From Aeoliella sp052161615 (GTDB lineage: Bacteria; Planctomycetota; Planctomycetia; Pirellulales; Lacipirellulaceae), in assembly GCF_052161615.1 (NCBI RefSeq), contig NZ_CP197417.1:3844001-3908000 (forward strand): a stretch of DNA of 64,000 nucleotides, in the 5' to 3' direction. This document shows positions 43,810-52,700 of this stretch, piece by piece. The translations under genes and the position numbers were made by a program. The notes under the pieces are model-generated. The model had not been told where the DNA came from. It worked only from the letters and a program-made list of their open reading frames with translations, and made no database searches. The stretch's first letter is position 1. Each line of letters starts with the position of its first letter.

Positions 43810-46515
43810 TTACGCCGCCCGCTTAGCGAGCAGCAGTGCCGTTCCGGCTAGTAGTACCAACGCAATCGAGCTGGGCTCGGGAACGTTCACTGCATTCAGG
43901 CCGCCGGCGGTGACGTAGCCAACCGTGCCGAACACAAGTTCGCCATTTGCACGATAGGTGAAGGTCAGATCCTGGGCTCCTTCGAGTCCACCACCATAGG
44001 CGGCACCGAGCGAGATGGACGACGCACCGTTAATCGCCGACTGTCCGATGAGGCGGTATTCTTCGATTTCAAACTGGCTCGGATTGCCGCCCGACTCCCA
44101 GCCCATACCGTCGCCATTTCCCTGAGGGAAACCTGCGAGCGGGGTGTCACGTTCGGCTAGGCTATCCCAGCCACCTGCGCCTCCGCCGGTACTGCCAAAG
44201 CTTTCCTTCCACAAGTCGTAGTCGGCGATCGTTACCGTGGCGTCGCCGGCACCATTGCCATTTAGCGCGGCCGAGTCACCACCCAAGTTGTCACGCCATA
44301 CGGTGTAGTCGGCTAGGTTCACGGTGCCATCGATATTGAAGTCGCCAGGAGCTCCCCCCGCATTGAGCGCACCCGAACCGCTACCAATCGAGTAGGCACT
44401 GAGATTGACGGCGGTGCCCGTGTTGTTCTGGATTTGAATCTCGCCGGTCGTTTTATTAACCAGTAGATTCAAAGTCTCTTGCGGTGGGGCCTGGAAAATG
44501 ATCGACTCCTCAGCACCGTCGGTGATCCACAAGTTGTCGGCGAACTCTTGGTTGCCGGCGCTCTGAAACCGCAGCGACTGCCATGGTGCGTCGATTGGTC
44601 CCTGCCCAACGGCGGTCAACGTCGCGTTGGGTGTGGCGATGTTGAAGTTGTCGACCCAGATCTTATAGATCGTGTCGGCACCCCGGGTGTCGATCGATCC
44701 GATGATGGTCCGCAATTGATTGTTGAACGGAACGGTCGAGTCGAGATTACCAGGCCCTTTTAGGTCGAAGGCATAGTTGTTCGTGCCGCCGGGATTGGGC
44801 CCTGCGAAGAATGTCTCGGCCCCTCCTCCTGCAAGTCCCTCGAAGAAAGCGAACCCGCCCCAGTCGTTACCCGTTCCCGCTGCCTGACGGTAGTCGAACC
44901 GGACGTAGGTGAGAGCGTTGGTCACATCCAGGGGTGCGGCGAAATTACGGAAACTGTTGACCTGAGGACCGCCATTTGGATGGGTGGCGACCACGCCCGT
45001 CGCATCGAGACCTTCCCATGCGTCGCCTGCCGCCCAACCGGTGCCCGAATCCAGAGCACTGAAATCGTCCGAGGCATGGATCACGGCCAGAGCAGTCGAG
45101 CCCGCCCCGACAAAGACCACCGCTAAGGCCACGAAAGCAGCAGCAAACGCAGCGCGTCGGCGCACGGCCAATACCGAAACGGCAGCGCCGAGCAGCATGG
45201 CGATGGACGAAGGTTCGGGAATGGCGGTAAGTGCGGCCTCGAATGAGCCGGCACCATTAAGGGTTTCGAAGGCATCCACGAAGAGATCAAAGTCAATCAG
45301 GTCATGGTTGCGGTTGCCGTCCATATCGCCCAATTGATAGGCTTCGACCAGCGTCATGCCGCCGTTCACCACTCCCTGTCCCGATTTGAACGCAGCCCAG
45401 TCGGTGAGATCGATCTCGCCATCGCCGTTCAGATCGCCAGCTAGAACGGCATCCCCGGTGTAATTTACCGTCACCGCCAAAGGAACCTCGGTGCCGTTAT
45501 CGTCGACCGTGATGGTTGCAAAGATGTCCTGATAAGGGCTACGAACCCACGCATCGCCGAGGCTAAGTGGGGTTCCGGTCAGGGAGAGCCCATTGCCAGG
45601 GGTCGCATCGAATGAAAATTCGCTGAGGTCCGTGGTGCTTTCGGCGGCGGTGAGCACGGTCCAATCGTCGTTGTCGACGGTACCATCCCCGGGGGGCGTG
45701 GCATCGGTGGCATCGCGGCCGTCAATGGTGTTCCACTCCGCCTGATCAAAGCTGCCAGAAAGCGACCGCAGCGTGTAACCAACGACGTTGCCCACGGTTG
45801 GCGACGCGCTCAAAGTGATCTCGCCGGTGGTGCGGTTAATGTTCACCGAAGCGGTCGGGGGAGCAACCAGCCCGACATCGGCTGCCGAATCGGCAATCAC
45901 CAGATTGTCGACGGTCACAAAGGTCTGGGCACCGACATCCGATGCTACGCGTGCCGATTGCCATGCCCCGTCGATCACAAACCCATCTAACTCGATCTCG
46001 GCATTGGGCATCGACTGGTTAAGGTTGTTGACCCAAAGGCGGTAGGTGTCGTTGCTGGCACCAAATTCAACCTGCACCACAATCCGGGCAACTTGGCCGT
46101 CGATCGGAACGCCAGACTCCAGAGTTCCCTGGTCACCCTTCAGATCAATGCCGTAGTAGTCAGCGGCATTCGGCATGCCAACGAAAAGCGTTTCGTCCCC
46201 TCCGTCAACGCCCTCGAAGAAAGCCAAACCGCCCCAATTGACCGTTTGGCTGGCGGAGAAATCGAACGAGATGAAGACGGAGCCTGAAGAAAGAGACACG
46301 GGATCCAGAGTGGGATCAAACGCCCGAAACGCCGGGCTAGCAACCTGAGTCGAACTGGCCCCATTCGCGAGATTCCCCCATTGATCGGAGGCCAAGAATC
46401 CGACTCCGCCCCCTTCGGCTTCGAAGTCGTCTGAAGCGACGATTACCGCGCTCGCTGGATTGCCTAGGACACAAGCAATCGCTCCGACTACCAGCCAACT
46501 CCAAATCCTGATCAT
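43810..46515 (-). CDS. Tandem PEP-CTERM fusion protein with internal sorting signal
   Basis: A 901-residue protein. The start at 46515 has a perfect GAGGAG 7 bases upstream. Unit 1 has a signal peptide (MIRIWSWLVVGAIACVLG...), body VIVASDDFEAEG..., a dockerin-like pair (GDLNGDGEIDLTDWAAFKSG) and a PEP-CTERM at residues 432-454 (IPEPSSIAMLLGAAVSVLAV, RRR). Without a stop, a second signal-peptide-like stretch follows (AAFAAAFVALAVVFVGAGST), and unit 2 restarts as VIHASDDFSALD, with its own dockerin (GDFNIDGTVNLADYTVWRDN) and final PEP-CTERM (VPEPSSIALVLLAGTALLLA). The two bodies are homologous. This looks like a stop-codon loss between duplicated genes. Confidence 0.85.
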   Translation of the reverse strand: MIRIWSWLVVGAIACVLGNPASAVIVASDDFEAEGGGVGFLASDQWGNLANGASSTQVASPAFRAFDPTLDPVSLSSGSVFISFDFSASQTVNWGGLAFFEGVDGGDETLFVGMPNAADYYGIDLKGDQGTLESGVPIDGQVARIVVQVEFGASNDTYRLWVNNLNQSMPNAEIELDGFVIDGAWQSARVASDVGAQTFVTVDNLVIADSAADVGLVAPPTASVNINRTTGEITLSASPTVGNVVGYTLRSLSGSFDQAEWNTIDGRDATDATPPGDGTVDNDDWTVLTAAESTTDLSEFSFDATPGNGLSLTGTPLSLGDAWVRSPYQDIFATITVDDNGTEVPLAVTVNYTGDAVLAGDLNGDGEIDLTDWAAFKSGQGVVNGGMTLVEAYQLGDMDGNRNHDLIDFDLFVDAFETLNGAGSFEAALTAIPEPSSIAMLLGAAVSVLAVRRRAAFAAAFVALAVVFVGAGSTALAVIHASDDFSALDSGTGWAAGDAWEGLDATGVVATHPNGGPQVNSFRNFAAPLDVTNALTYVRFDYRQAAGTGNDWGGFAFFEGLAGGGAETFFAGPNPGGTNNYAFDLKGPGNLDSTVPFNNQLRTIIGSIDTRGADTIYKIWVDNFNIATPNATLTAVGQGPIDAPWQSLRFQSAGNQEFADNLWITDGAEESIIFQAPPQETLNLLVNKTTGEIQIQNNTGTAVNLSAYSIGSGSGALNAGGAPGDFNIDGTVNLADYTVWRDNLGGDSAALNGNGAGDATVTIADYDLWKESFGSTGGGAGGWDSLAERDTPLAGFPQGNGDGMGWESGGNPSQFEIEEYRLIGQSAINGASSISLGAAYGGGLEGAQDLTFTYRANGELVFGTVGYVTAGGLNAVNVPEPSSIALVLLAGTALLLAKRAA

Positions 46516-47238
46516 TAGATAACTCCTCGTTGTGAATATCGCGACGTTCGGACGGACAAGCGCGAGTGCCACAAGTACCACCTTGGCAATGTTCGCGGAC
46601 CGAACCCGCGCCGAACACCTGCAACGCAGGCTCTCGACTTACGAAGCGAACCGGTGGCCAGGAGCCACGCGGTCGCGGGTCGATAAGAACTCAGTCAAAA
46701 GGTCGCCTTGGATACACTTGCCGTTTAAAGGGCTAATTCATGTGTATGAAATGAGTGGAGAAGCTCGAAACAGCCGTTCCGCCGCCTCCGGCGGGCCGTT
46801 GCAGCACATATCCGCAACAACCACCCGAATGGCGACATCAAAAACTCCAGAAATACGCCACAAGCTAATACCAGCGCGGTACGAAAAGTCCGCCTGTAGC
46901 TCTCCACACCTGGGCCCGGTGAGGCGACGCCAAAAACAAAAAAGAAAAACAAAAAAACTCCCGTGGTGTATTCACCCCAAGAGGTTCTGGCTGCTAGCCG
47001 ACCAACCGTCAGAATGGTCGGCGGGCATGTCAGTCGAGGCCGCACCTAACACGCCTTTCGACTGCTCACACCGAGGAACCTCGAATGGCGAGCTTCTGTC
47101 TGGACGTGCTAGCCCGCAGCACTATGATAGGGTCTAGGGCAGGGACTCTTATCTACAGGTGCATGGCACCCGCGTTGCGCTGTTCCGGACGCACGCGATC
47201 CATAGTGAGAGCAATCGCGAGGCGAGGATTTCAAGCGG
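46516..47238. other. Divergent intergenic region, no gene supported
   Basis: About 720 bp between the double PEP-CTERM gene and the sigma-factor gene. Frames of 201 and 106 codons on opposite strands have no family features and atypical composition, so I reject them. A purine-rich A-tract (46931-46967, AAAAACAAAAAAGAAAAAC) stands out and may be bent DNA. Promoters for both flanking genes should be here. Confidence 0.5.
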
Positions 47239-47784
47239 ATGGCTATTTCCAGCGAATTGCACGACCACTCGCCTGACGGGGCGTTTGTCCAGCTCATGGC
47301 CAAGCATCAGCGGCATCTTCATTCGTTCATCAAGTCGTTGGTGCCAACGTATGCTGATGCGGACGATATCCTCCAGGACACCAGTCTTGCCTTGTGGGAG
47401 AAACGAGCGCAGTACGATACCACGCGCGACTTCTTCGCGTGGGCATGTGGCATTGGTCATATTCAGGTGCTAAGGCACCGCCGAAAATCAGCGACGGACA
47501 AGCTGTGGTTCAATGACGAAGTGCTTGCCCTGCTGACCAATCAGATGCTGGAGGATACCGAGCTGTTCGAATTCCGCCGCGAGGCACTCGATCAGTGCAT
47601 TGAGAAGCTACCGAGCAACGACCGCCAAGTGGTCGAATTGCGGTTTAAAGATGGCTCATCACTTACCGATTTAACGCAGCAATTGGGTAGCTCTGCACGA
47701 AGCATCCAGCGGACCATGGCCCGCGTTCGGAGGATGCTGCATCGATGCATCTCTGCAAAGCTTCGCGAGTGGCACGTACAATAG
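47239..47784 (+). CDS. ECF RNA polymerase sigma factor
   Basis: A 181-residue sigma-70-family factor with regions 2 and 4 only. Region 2 spans FVQLMAKHQRHLHSFIKSLV through DADDILQDTSLALWEKR and FFAWACGIGHIQVLRHRRK. Region 4 is LPSNDRQVVELRFKDGSSLT, LTQQLGSSARSIQRTMARVR. It directs RNA polymerase to specific promoters. It is followed 31 bp later by a FecR-type membrane protein, the usual layout for a sigma factor and its anti-sigma regulator, and is divergent from a surface-protein operon that may be a target. Confidence 0.92.
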   Translation: MAISSELHDHSPDGAFVQLMAKHQRHLHSFIKSLVPTYADADDILQDTSLALWEKRAQYDTTRDFFAWACGIGHIQVLRHRRKSATDKLWFNDEVLALLTNQMLEDTELFEFRREALDQCIEKLPSNDRQVVELRFKDGSSLTDLTQQLGSSARSIQRTMARVRRMLHRCISAKLREWHVQ

Positions 47785-47815
47785 TAGTAGGCGTTTTCAT
47801 AGAAAGCTGATCCCG

Positions 47816-50557
47816 ATGCCATCCGACGAGTACCTCCAGTCGATGCCCGAATTACCGGGCTTGGTCGACGCCTGGCAAGCAGGTGGCGATGCCTGGAATG
47901 AGGCTACGCAATTAAAGCTGAATGAACTGCTGCAATCGAGTCGCGAGGCCCGGCAGTATTTCTTAGAGATGTCTCAAGTCGATGCCGAACTCCGCTGGCG
48001 GTACGCGTCGCAGTCCGAAATCGATGCGGCCCTAGCGTCCCACGCTTCCCAAGGCACGGCTCGACCCATCGCCAGCATTGCTCTAAGTGGCCTAGGGTTT
48101 CGCGAGGATCCAGGTTTTGCGTCGGTGTTTGACTTGCTGAAGCGGAGCGAGCCGCACGCCCAGTGCTGGTTGCAGGCTTATCCAGTTTTGCGGGCGTGCC
48201 TGTTTCTCCTCCAACCGACTCAAAGTGATGCGGAAGGGATCGTCACCAGGATTGGCGCCCAACTGGCGGGTCAACCCCTCACGAAACTTCCTGTCGATCG
48301 ATTTCGCCAGTTGGTTAGCGACGTGACCTACCAAGCGGTGTGCCAGGTGATTGGCACTAAACCGGGGAGTGCCACTCGCAATCTTCGGACGCTCATTGAT
48401 CGCTGTGTGAGATTGAGCGACAGCGTTGAAGTCGTTGCGCTCTACGAGTCGTTCGAGGCTGCCATTCCTCACGAACTTCCGCCAGGAATGCTCCGCATAC
48501 TGTGCCTGAGGTATCTCCTCGAAATGCCGCCCGCGCAGATCGCAGCGGCCACGCACCAGCCAGAGGCAGTAGTTACTTCCCATCTGGCGGAAGCGCGACT
48601 GCAAATCTGGAGATCCTGTGTCAGTCGGACGAGCGTGTGCGCGGTTCCGGTAGAATTGAAGGGATTTTCTGCCGCAAACTCGGCACTGGAACATTCGGGA
48701 GCTTTTGGCTCGGCAGCCCTCACAGGCAGCCGACGAGTCGGACCTGAGCGTCGTGTTCAAGAGCTGGGTGCATGGGCGGCAAGCAGTGATGAGAACCTCC
48801 GTGGCTTGATGATCCTCGCCATTTTGCATGAATCTCTCTACCGTCGTCTGTCGCTCTACCAGCTTTTGGCCGAGTCCAAGACTCGCCGCGACGAAGGCTT
48901 TCATCGCATCGTGGCAGAGATGGTATCGCATCTCGAAAACGCCGCGGCAAGCGTTCGTCCAATGGTGCTTCGACCACGTTCATCGCGTCGCTCGCGAACC
49001 ACCACCGCATGGTTAGCCACGATTGCTGCCGCCGTGTTCATCGCTGCGAGCGTTGGCATTTGGCGCTCCGGCCAGCAGCCTGCGCAGTTGCCGGAGGATC
49101 CGATCGTGGCCGAACGCGATCCGGCACCTGCACGCGTTCCCGCCGTAGAACCGGCACCCGAGATTGCACCGCCTCTTGAAATCCCTCAGCCGGTCCTGGT
49201 GGCAACCGTCACCAAGATTCTGGACGCAAAACTGGCCATTAATCGCAAGCTCGAAGCGGGCTCGCCCCTCTACGAGGGAGAGCAACTTGACCTGAGGGAA
49301 GGTATCGTCCAGCTCACCACCGCGTCCGGAAGTGAATGGGTACTCGAAGGCCCCGTCCAGGTCGTCATGGTATCGGGCGAAGAAGTTTCGCTGGTTCAAG
49401 GCAAGATCGTCGGACTCAACAGCGGACAAGGAGTTCCGCTCGTCGTGCAAACCCCTACCGCTCGAGTACTCGACCTTGGCACCGAGTTTGGTGTGGAAGT
49501 GAATGAGCTCGAGGGAACTTCGGTTGCGGTGTACGACGGATCCATCGAGTTGAGCGCCGCAGGGGACGGCACGCTCCCCAGTAGCGTTTCGCCTATTACC
49601 GTAGAAGCGGACTACGAAGCGGTAGTCGATGAATCCACGGGCTTGCCCTCGATCCCGACACGTCTTGCCCACGACCGGGCGTTTATCCGCCCTGATGAAG
49701 TGGAGCTACGAGAAGAGCGTGCTCAGGGGTCTATCGACGCGGCCGCGAAGGTAGCTTTCTACGAGATGCTTCGTGTCGACGGGCTTCTCGCGTATCAGGG
49801 TTTTCACAGTGGTTCCGAAGCACGAGACTTAACGGTCGGCTTCCAGACGCCACGCATCATGGGACCCACGCATTTTTCCGAGGATCTCACGAGCACCTCC
49901 ACCAATACGCAGCCGACATCCGGCGCGCTGGTACTGTCGAATTCGAGCTTAGTGTTCCTCGACATTGACGCCTCCGAGCATTCGCCGATGGCCAAAGCGG
50001 GCATGCTAAACGCCGCGGGCCGGGTGGCACCACCTGGCAGGGAGATCTGGGTTTGTTGGCGATCCAAGTCGTCGCTGCCGGACGGTGGACGATTCAAGTG
50101 GTCGGGCTTGTCACTAATGGACGGCGACGAACGTCGAGTCAACGAATCGATCTTCGTTGGTCACCCAGTCGATACGCCGAACCTAGGCCTTGATGTGGTG
50201 AAAGGGCCGGACGCCGCTATCCGGGACCTTGATAACGAGCCGAGCCTTCCAGGAGTGCAGCCATTACCGAACGACAATGAGACCCACTTGTGGGTGGTTC
50301 GCGTCGAATTCCACGATCCGGGCTTTGGAGCGGTGTCCATGTGGTGCGATGTCGACCCCACGGAGCTGAAGTCAACCGCCCCGAGCGCCGAAGGCGAGGT
50401 CGAAGAACCCGAGTTTGATCGACTGCGACTAGAGGTCTCGCTCGAAGGCGATCAAGGGACTTGCTCGTTCGACGAGGTGTACATGACGAGCTCGCTCGAA
50501 GCCCTCATCGAGGCGATGGCCCATCGTCAGCAGGTGCCGGATTCTGACGAGAATTGA
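47816..50557 (+). CDS. FecR-domain membrane regulator with an embedded degenerate sigma-factor-like region
   Basis: A 913-residue protein. Residues 1-65 match the cytosolic N-terminus of planctomycete FecR proteins (LPGLVDAWQAGGDAWNEATQ, SREARQYFLEMSQVDAELRW). Residues ~100-270 resemble a worn ECF sigma factor: PTQSDAEGIV aligns with PTYADADDIL of the upstream sigma factor's region 2, and LPPGMLRILCLRYLLEMPPA aligns with its region 4. A single membrane helix is at ~398-416 (AWLATIAAAVFIAASVGIW). The FecR domain is at ~465-582 (WVLEGPVQVVMVSGEEVSLV, LDLGTEFGVEV). The exported C-terminal ~330 residues look LamG-like. It probably senses an external signal and controls the upstream sigma factor. 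Confidence 0.82.
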   Translation: MPSDEYLQSMPELPGLVDAWQAGGDAWNEATQLKLNELLQSSREARQYFLEMSQVDAELRWRYASQSEIDAALASHASQGTARPIASIALSGLGFREDPGFASVFDLLKRSEPHAQCWLQAYPVLRACLFLLQPTQSDAEGIVTRIGAQLAGQPLTKLPVDRFRQLVSDVTYQAVCQVIGTKPGSATRNLRTLIDRCVRLSDSVEVVALYESFEAAIPHELPPGMLRILCLRYLLEMPPAQIAAATHQPEAVVTSHLAEARLQIWRSCVSRTSVCAVPVELKGFSAANSALEHSGAFGSAALTGSRRVGPERRVQELGAWAASSDENLRGLMILAILHESLYRRLSLYQLLAESKTRRDEGFHRIVAEMVSHLENAAASVRPMVLRPRSSRRSRTTTAWLATIAAAVFIAASVGIWRSGQQPAQLPEDPIVAERDPAPARVPAVEPAPEIAPPLEIPQPVLVATVTKILDAKLAINRKLEAGSPLYEGEQLDLREGIVQLTTASGSEWVLEGPVQVVMVSGEEVSLVQGKIVGLNSGQGVPLVVQTPTARVLDLGTEFGVEVNELEGTSVAVYDGSIELSAAGDGTLPSSVSPITVEADYEAVVDESTGLPSIPTRLAHDRAFIRPDEVELREERAQGSIDAAAKVAFYEMLRVDGLLAYQGFHSGSEARDLTVGFQTPRIMGPTHFSEDLTSTSTNTQPTSGALVLSNSSLVFLDIDASEHSPMAKAGMLNAAGRVAPPGREIWVCWRSKSSLPDGGRFKWSGLSLMDGDERRVNESIFVGHPVDTPNLGLDVVKGPDAAIRDLDNEPSLPGVQPLPNDNETHLWVVRVEFHDPGFGAVSMWCDVDPTELKSTAPSAEGEVEEPEFDRLRLEVSLEGDQGTCSFDEVYMTSSLEALIEAMAHRQQVPDSDEN

Positions 50558-51077
50558 AAAAGCTCGACGCGCTACCCTCGCTTCTCGCACAACACATTGA
50601 GTTTGTGCCGGCCGGCTAAGCCCTTGCGTATCGGCTTGATAGCCCCGCGATGCATCACGCCTAGGAATTCCGGAACAATAGGCGTGCGAGCTCCCTGATC
50701 GCGAGTCATTGCGACCGACGTCGCTCCTTGGTGCGAGCGGCATCGCTGGATGCCGAATTGCTTTTGTGCAACTTGACCTCGGTGTGATTGTTCAAGGCCC
50801 CGCTAGCGAGGGCACGGCCGGCACCATTGAGTTGCTACCGGAGACGCATGGGCTGTTGCTAGCTCCACAACGCCGTGCCGCGGGATCCCATGCACGACGG
50901 CGCTGTGGCGACCACCATTGAGTTCTACGTCGCAGAAGTTGCCTAGCGTACCGCGGCACAAGTGTCGGGCCATAGAATACAATTCTGCTGCCCCTCTGCA
51001 GATTGGCGCGATGCCGAGGAGGCAACGACTGGAAGCCGAGACGGGCGACAGGCCCCTGGCTTCTCGAGAGTAATCTA
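50558..51077. other. Intergenic region left of the integrated element
   Basis: About 520 bp without a supportable gene. A small stem CGGCATC/GATGCCG (50738-50755) is followed by AATTGCTTTT and may be the terminator of the FecR gene. Nothing else is recognised. Confidence 0.45.
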
Positions 51078-51133
51078 AGTACCGGAGGTGGGACTTGAAC
51101 CCACACGCCCTTGCGGGCACTGGATTTTGAATC
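51078..51133. repeat. Distal attachment site (partial tRNA-Leu copy)
   Basis: 56 bp identical to 57911-57966. It holds the tRNA-Leu 3' part from the anticodon loop to the discriminator base, plus two bases beyond the 3' end. Beyond 51133 the match ends at once, so it is not a functional tRNA gene. Confidence 0.92.
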
Positions 51134-51223
51134 TGCCTAGGGTATTTCAACGAGTGTTCAGGTACTTTCGAGAGCGGTAAAATGAGGGTGTGTTGAAGCG
51201 GAGATTTTCGACCTAAGCGGCGA

Positions 51224-51250
51224 TTAGGTGACCGCTAAGGTGTACGCTAA
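51224..51250 (+). promoter_or_regulatory. Candidate integrase/excisionase arm sites near the distal att
   Basis: Two 12-mers in tandem, TTAGGTGACCGC (51224-51235) and AAGGTGTACGCT (51237-51248), with a 12-bp period. Both 12-mers recur at the other end of the element (57843-57865) in swapped order. Paired sites at both ends suggest arm-type binding sites. The rest of 51134-51353 has no gene. Confidence 0.5.
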
Positions 51251-51353
51251 CAATTGAGCCAGCTAGCGGGGTAGCTCCCCGCGTCGCACCTGTGGCCGTC
51301 GCACCTTCCAGTCGGCGGCCACGGGATGCGGGCTGAGAACTGGAAGGAATTCT

Positions 51354-51848
51354 ATGAACCCCGTAACCGTTGCTGACGGATTCAAGCTGGCGACCGTGGA
51401 CCACATCATCACGGCCCAAGGTTACTTCGACCACTACCGCGATGCTGCTTCCGACGTGGCTGGCGTGGCCTGGATGCTGCACGGCCGATTGGCCAAGCTC
51501 GATTCGGTCAAAGTGCTGCGGGCGATAGCCGAGGCTGAGGGCGATCCCTGGTCTGTGGTCTGGTTGCGTAAGAAGCGGGGGCAGATGGTGCTCGATGGTA
51601 TGTGCCCTGACGAGATAGACGCCATGCCTATCGACGAATTCGCGAACAGACTTAGGGGGAATGGCAAACCACGGGGAGGGAGGAAGCCATCCGCTAGGGT
51701 TGCCAAACGGAGAGGAGAGGTGCTGCGAATCTACCAAAGCGGCACAACTAAGCCCCAGGCTATCGCCGACCTGATGGGAGCCGACATCACGGCTGCCGTG
51801 GTATCCGACGACATTAAGGAATTGAAGAAATCAGGAAAAATCAATTAA
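51354..51848 (+). CDS. Hypothetical protein with C-terminal winged-helix-like region
   Basis: A 164-residue protein I do not recognise. The start has GGAAGGA 5-6 bases upstream. The N-terminal two thirds are helical (HIITAQGYFDHYRDAASDVA). A basic linker (NGKPRGGRKPSARVAKRRGE) leads to a helix-turn-helix-like end, VLRIYQSGTTKPQAIADLMG followed by VVSDDIKELKKSGKI, resembling DeoR/wHTH folds. It is the first gene of the element and could be its regulator, in the position where satellites carry control genes. This role is inference. Confidence 0.6.
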   Translation: MNPVTVADGFKLATVDHIITAQGYFDHYRDAASDVAGVAWMLHGRLAKLDSVKVLRAIAEAEGDPWSVVWLRKKRGQMVLDGMCPDEIDAMPIDEFANRLRGNGKPRGGRKPSARVAKRRGEVLRIYQSGTTKPQAIADLMGADITAAVVSDDIKELKKSGKIN

Positions 51849-52033
51849 TCCATTTTCCCTGAAATCGAGATTCTGCGAGTTCCGAAAAAAACTTCTCACG
51901 GTGTTTACCGTCGCTAACTCGCAGCGGCGAAAATTCTTGCTGCCATTTTTCTGGATGAATTATTAGCCCAGAAAATCGCTGTTCCCATTGGTTCCACGCA
52001 ACTGGCGTTCAACCAATTCAGGAGCAACGAACC

Positions 52034-52267
52034 ATGGCAATTCAACACGCACCCCCGGCCGACTATCTGTTGCCGGAAGCGGTGTACCCCCTCCGCACTT
52101 TCTTGCGAATCGCGGGACTAAGCCAGACGACGCTTTGGCGCATCGAACACGCCGAGGGCGTCAAGCTGGATCGCATCAAGGCGAGCCAAAAGGTCTACGT
52201 CGAAGGTAAGGCGGGAATCGCATTCTTGCGAGAACGAGCCCGACGCCAATCTGAAGCAACTTCCTAA
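52034..52267 (+). CDS. AlpA/excisionase-like HTH protein
   Basis: A 77-residue DNA-binding protein. The pattern LRTFLRIAGLSQTTLWRIEH followed by KLDRIKASQKVYVEGKAGIA is that of MerR-like excisionase/AlpA helix-turn-helix proteins. An AGGAG site lies about 10 bases upstream of the ATG. In integrative islands such proteins direct excision or activate integrase; here it is 4.4 kb from the integrase gene. Confidence 0.65.
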   Translation: MAIQHAPPADYLLPEAVYPLRTFLRIAGLSQTTLWRIEHAEGVKLDRIKASQKVYVEGKAGIAFLRERARRQSEATS

Positions 52268-52346
52268 CCCCCGTACCTGCCCCACATCGCGGCGCATGAA
52301 AATGCCCCGCCCGATGGCTGTCGGTACGGGGCAAAGGAGATCTGCA

Positions 52347-52700
52347 ATGCGTAAGGATACACGAGCGCCGGCAATCCGGCAAAAGGTTCTGTGCTTGATT
52401 CGGCAGGACGTGGCCAACCGGCCGTATGTCGAAATCTACTGCGGCGACACCATCGACGTGAAGATTGCCACGCTGCCCTACGTCGGCACCAAGCGTGGTG
52501 AACTGCTCGCCGAGGAAGTCGTCGCCCATCAACTTCCGCGGTGCTACGCCGACCTAATGGAGAGTTCGCCGAGAGCGCACGACGTGGTGGGCATCAATTC
52601 GGTAAGTGCGACTGTCGACCGCCGAGCCCATCGGCAACTACTCCGAGGGCTCGACACTGTCGCCAAACCTGCGGAGGAGACACGCCTGTGCGTACTCTAA
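52347..52700 (+). CDS. Hypothetical protein of the integrated element
   Basis: A 117-residue protein of unknown function. The start at 52347 has AAAGGAG 7 bases upstream; the frame is open for another 17 codons upstream without a ribosome site. It has a compact beta-rich N-terminus (VLCLIRQDVANRPYVEIYCG, DVKIATLPYVGTKRGEL) and a charged C-terminus. Its end overlaps the start of the RepA-like gene by 13 bases, implying translational coupling. Confidence 0.6.
   Translation: MRKDTRAPAIRQKVLCLIRQDVANRPYVEIYCGDTIDVKIATLPYVGTKRGELLAEEVVAHQLPRCYADLMESSPRAHDVVGINSVSATVDRRAHRQLLRGLDTVAKPAEETRLCVL

Noticed and set aside
46532..47137. A 201-codon plus-strand ORF in the divergent region
   Set aside because: No domain, irregular composition and it runs through the A-rich tract; treated as non-coding.
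51081..51136. A second tRNA-Leu
   Set aside because: Only the 3' part from the anticodon loop onward matches; the 5' half is absent, so it is the distal attachment site, not a tRNA gene.
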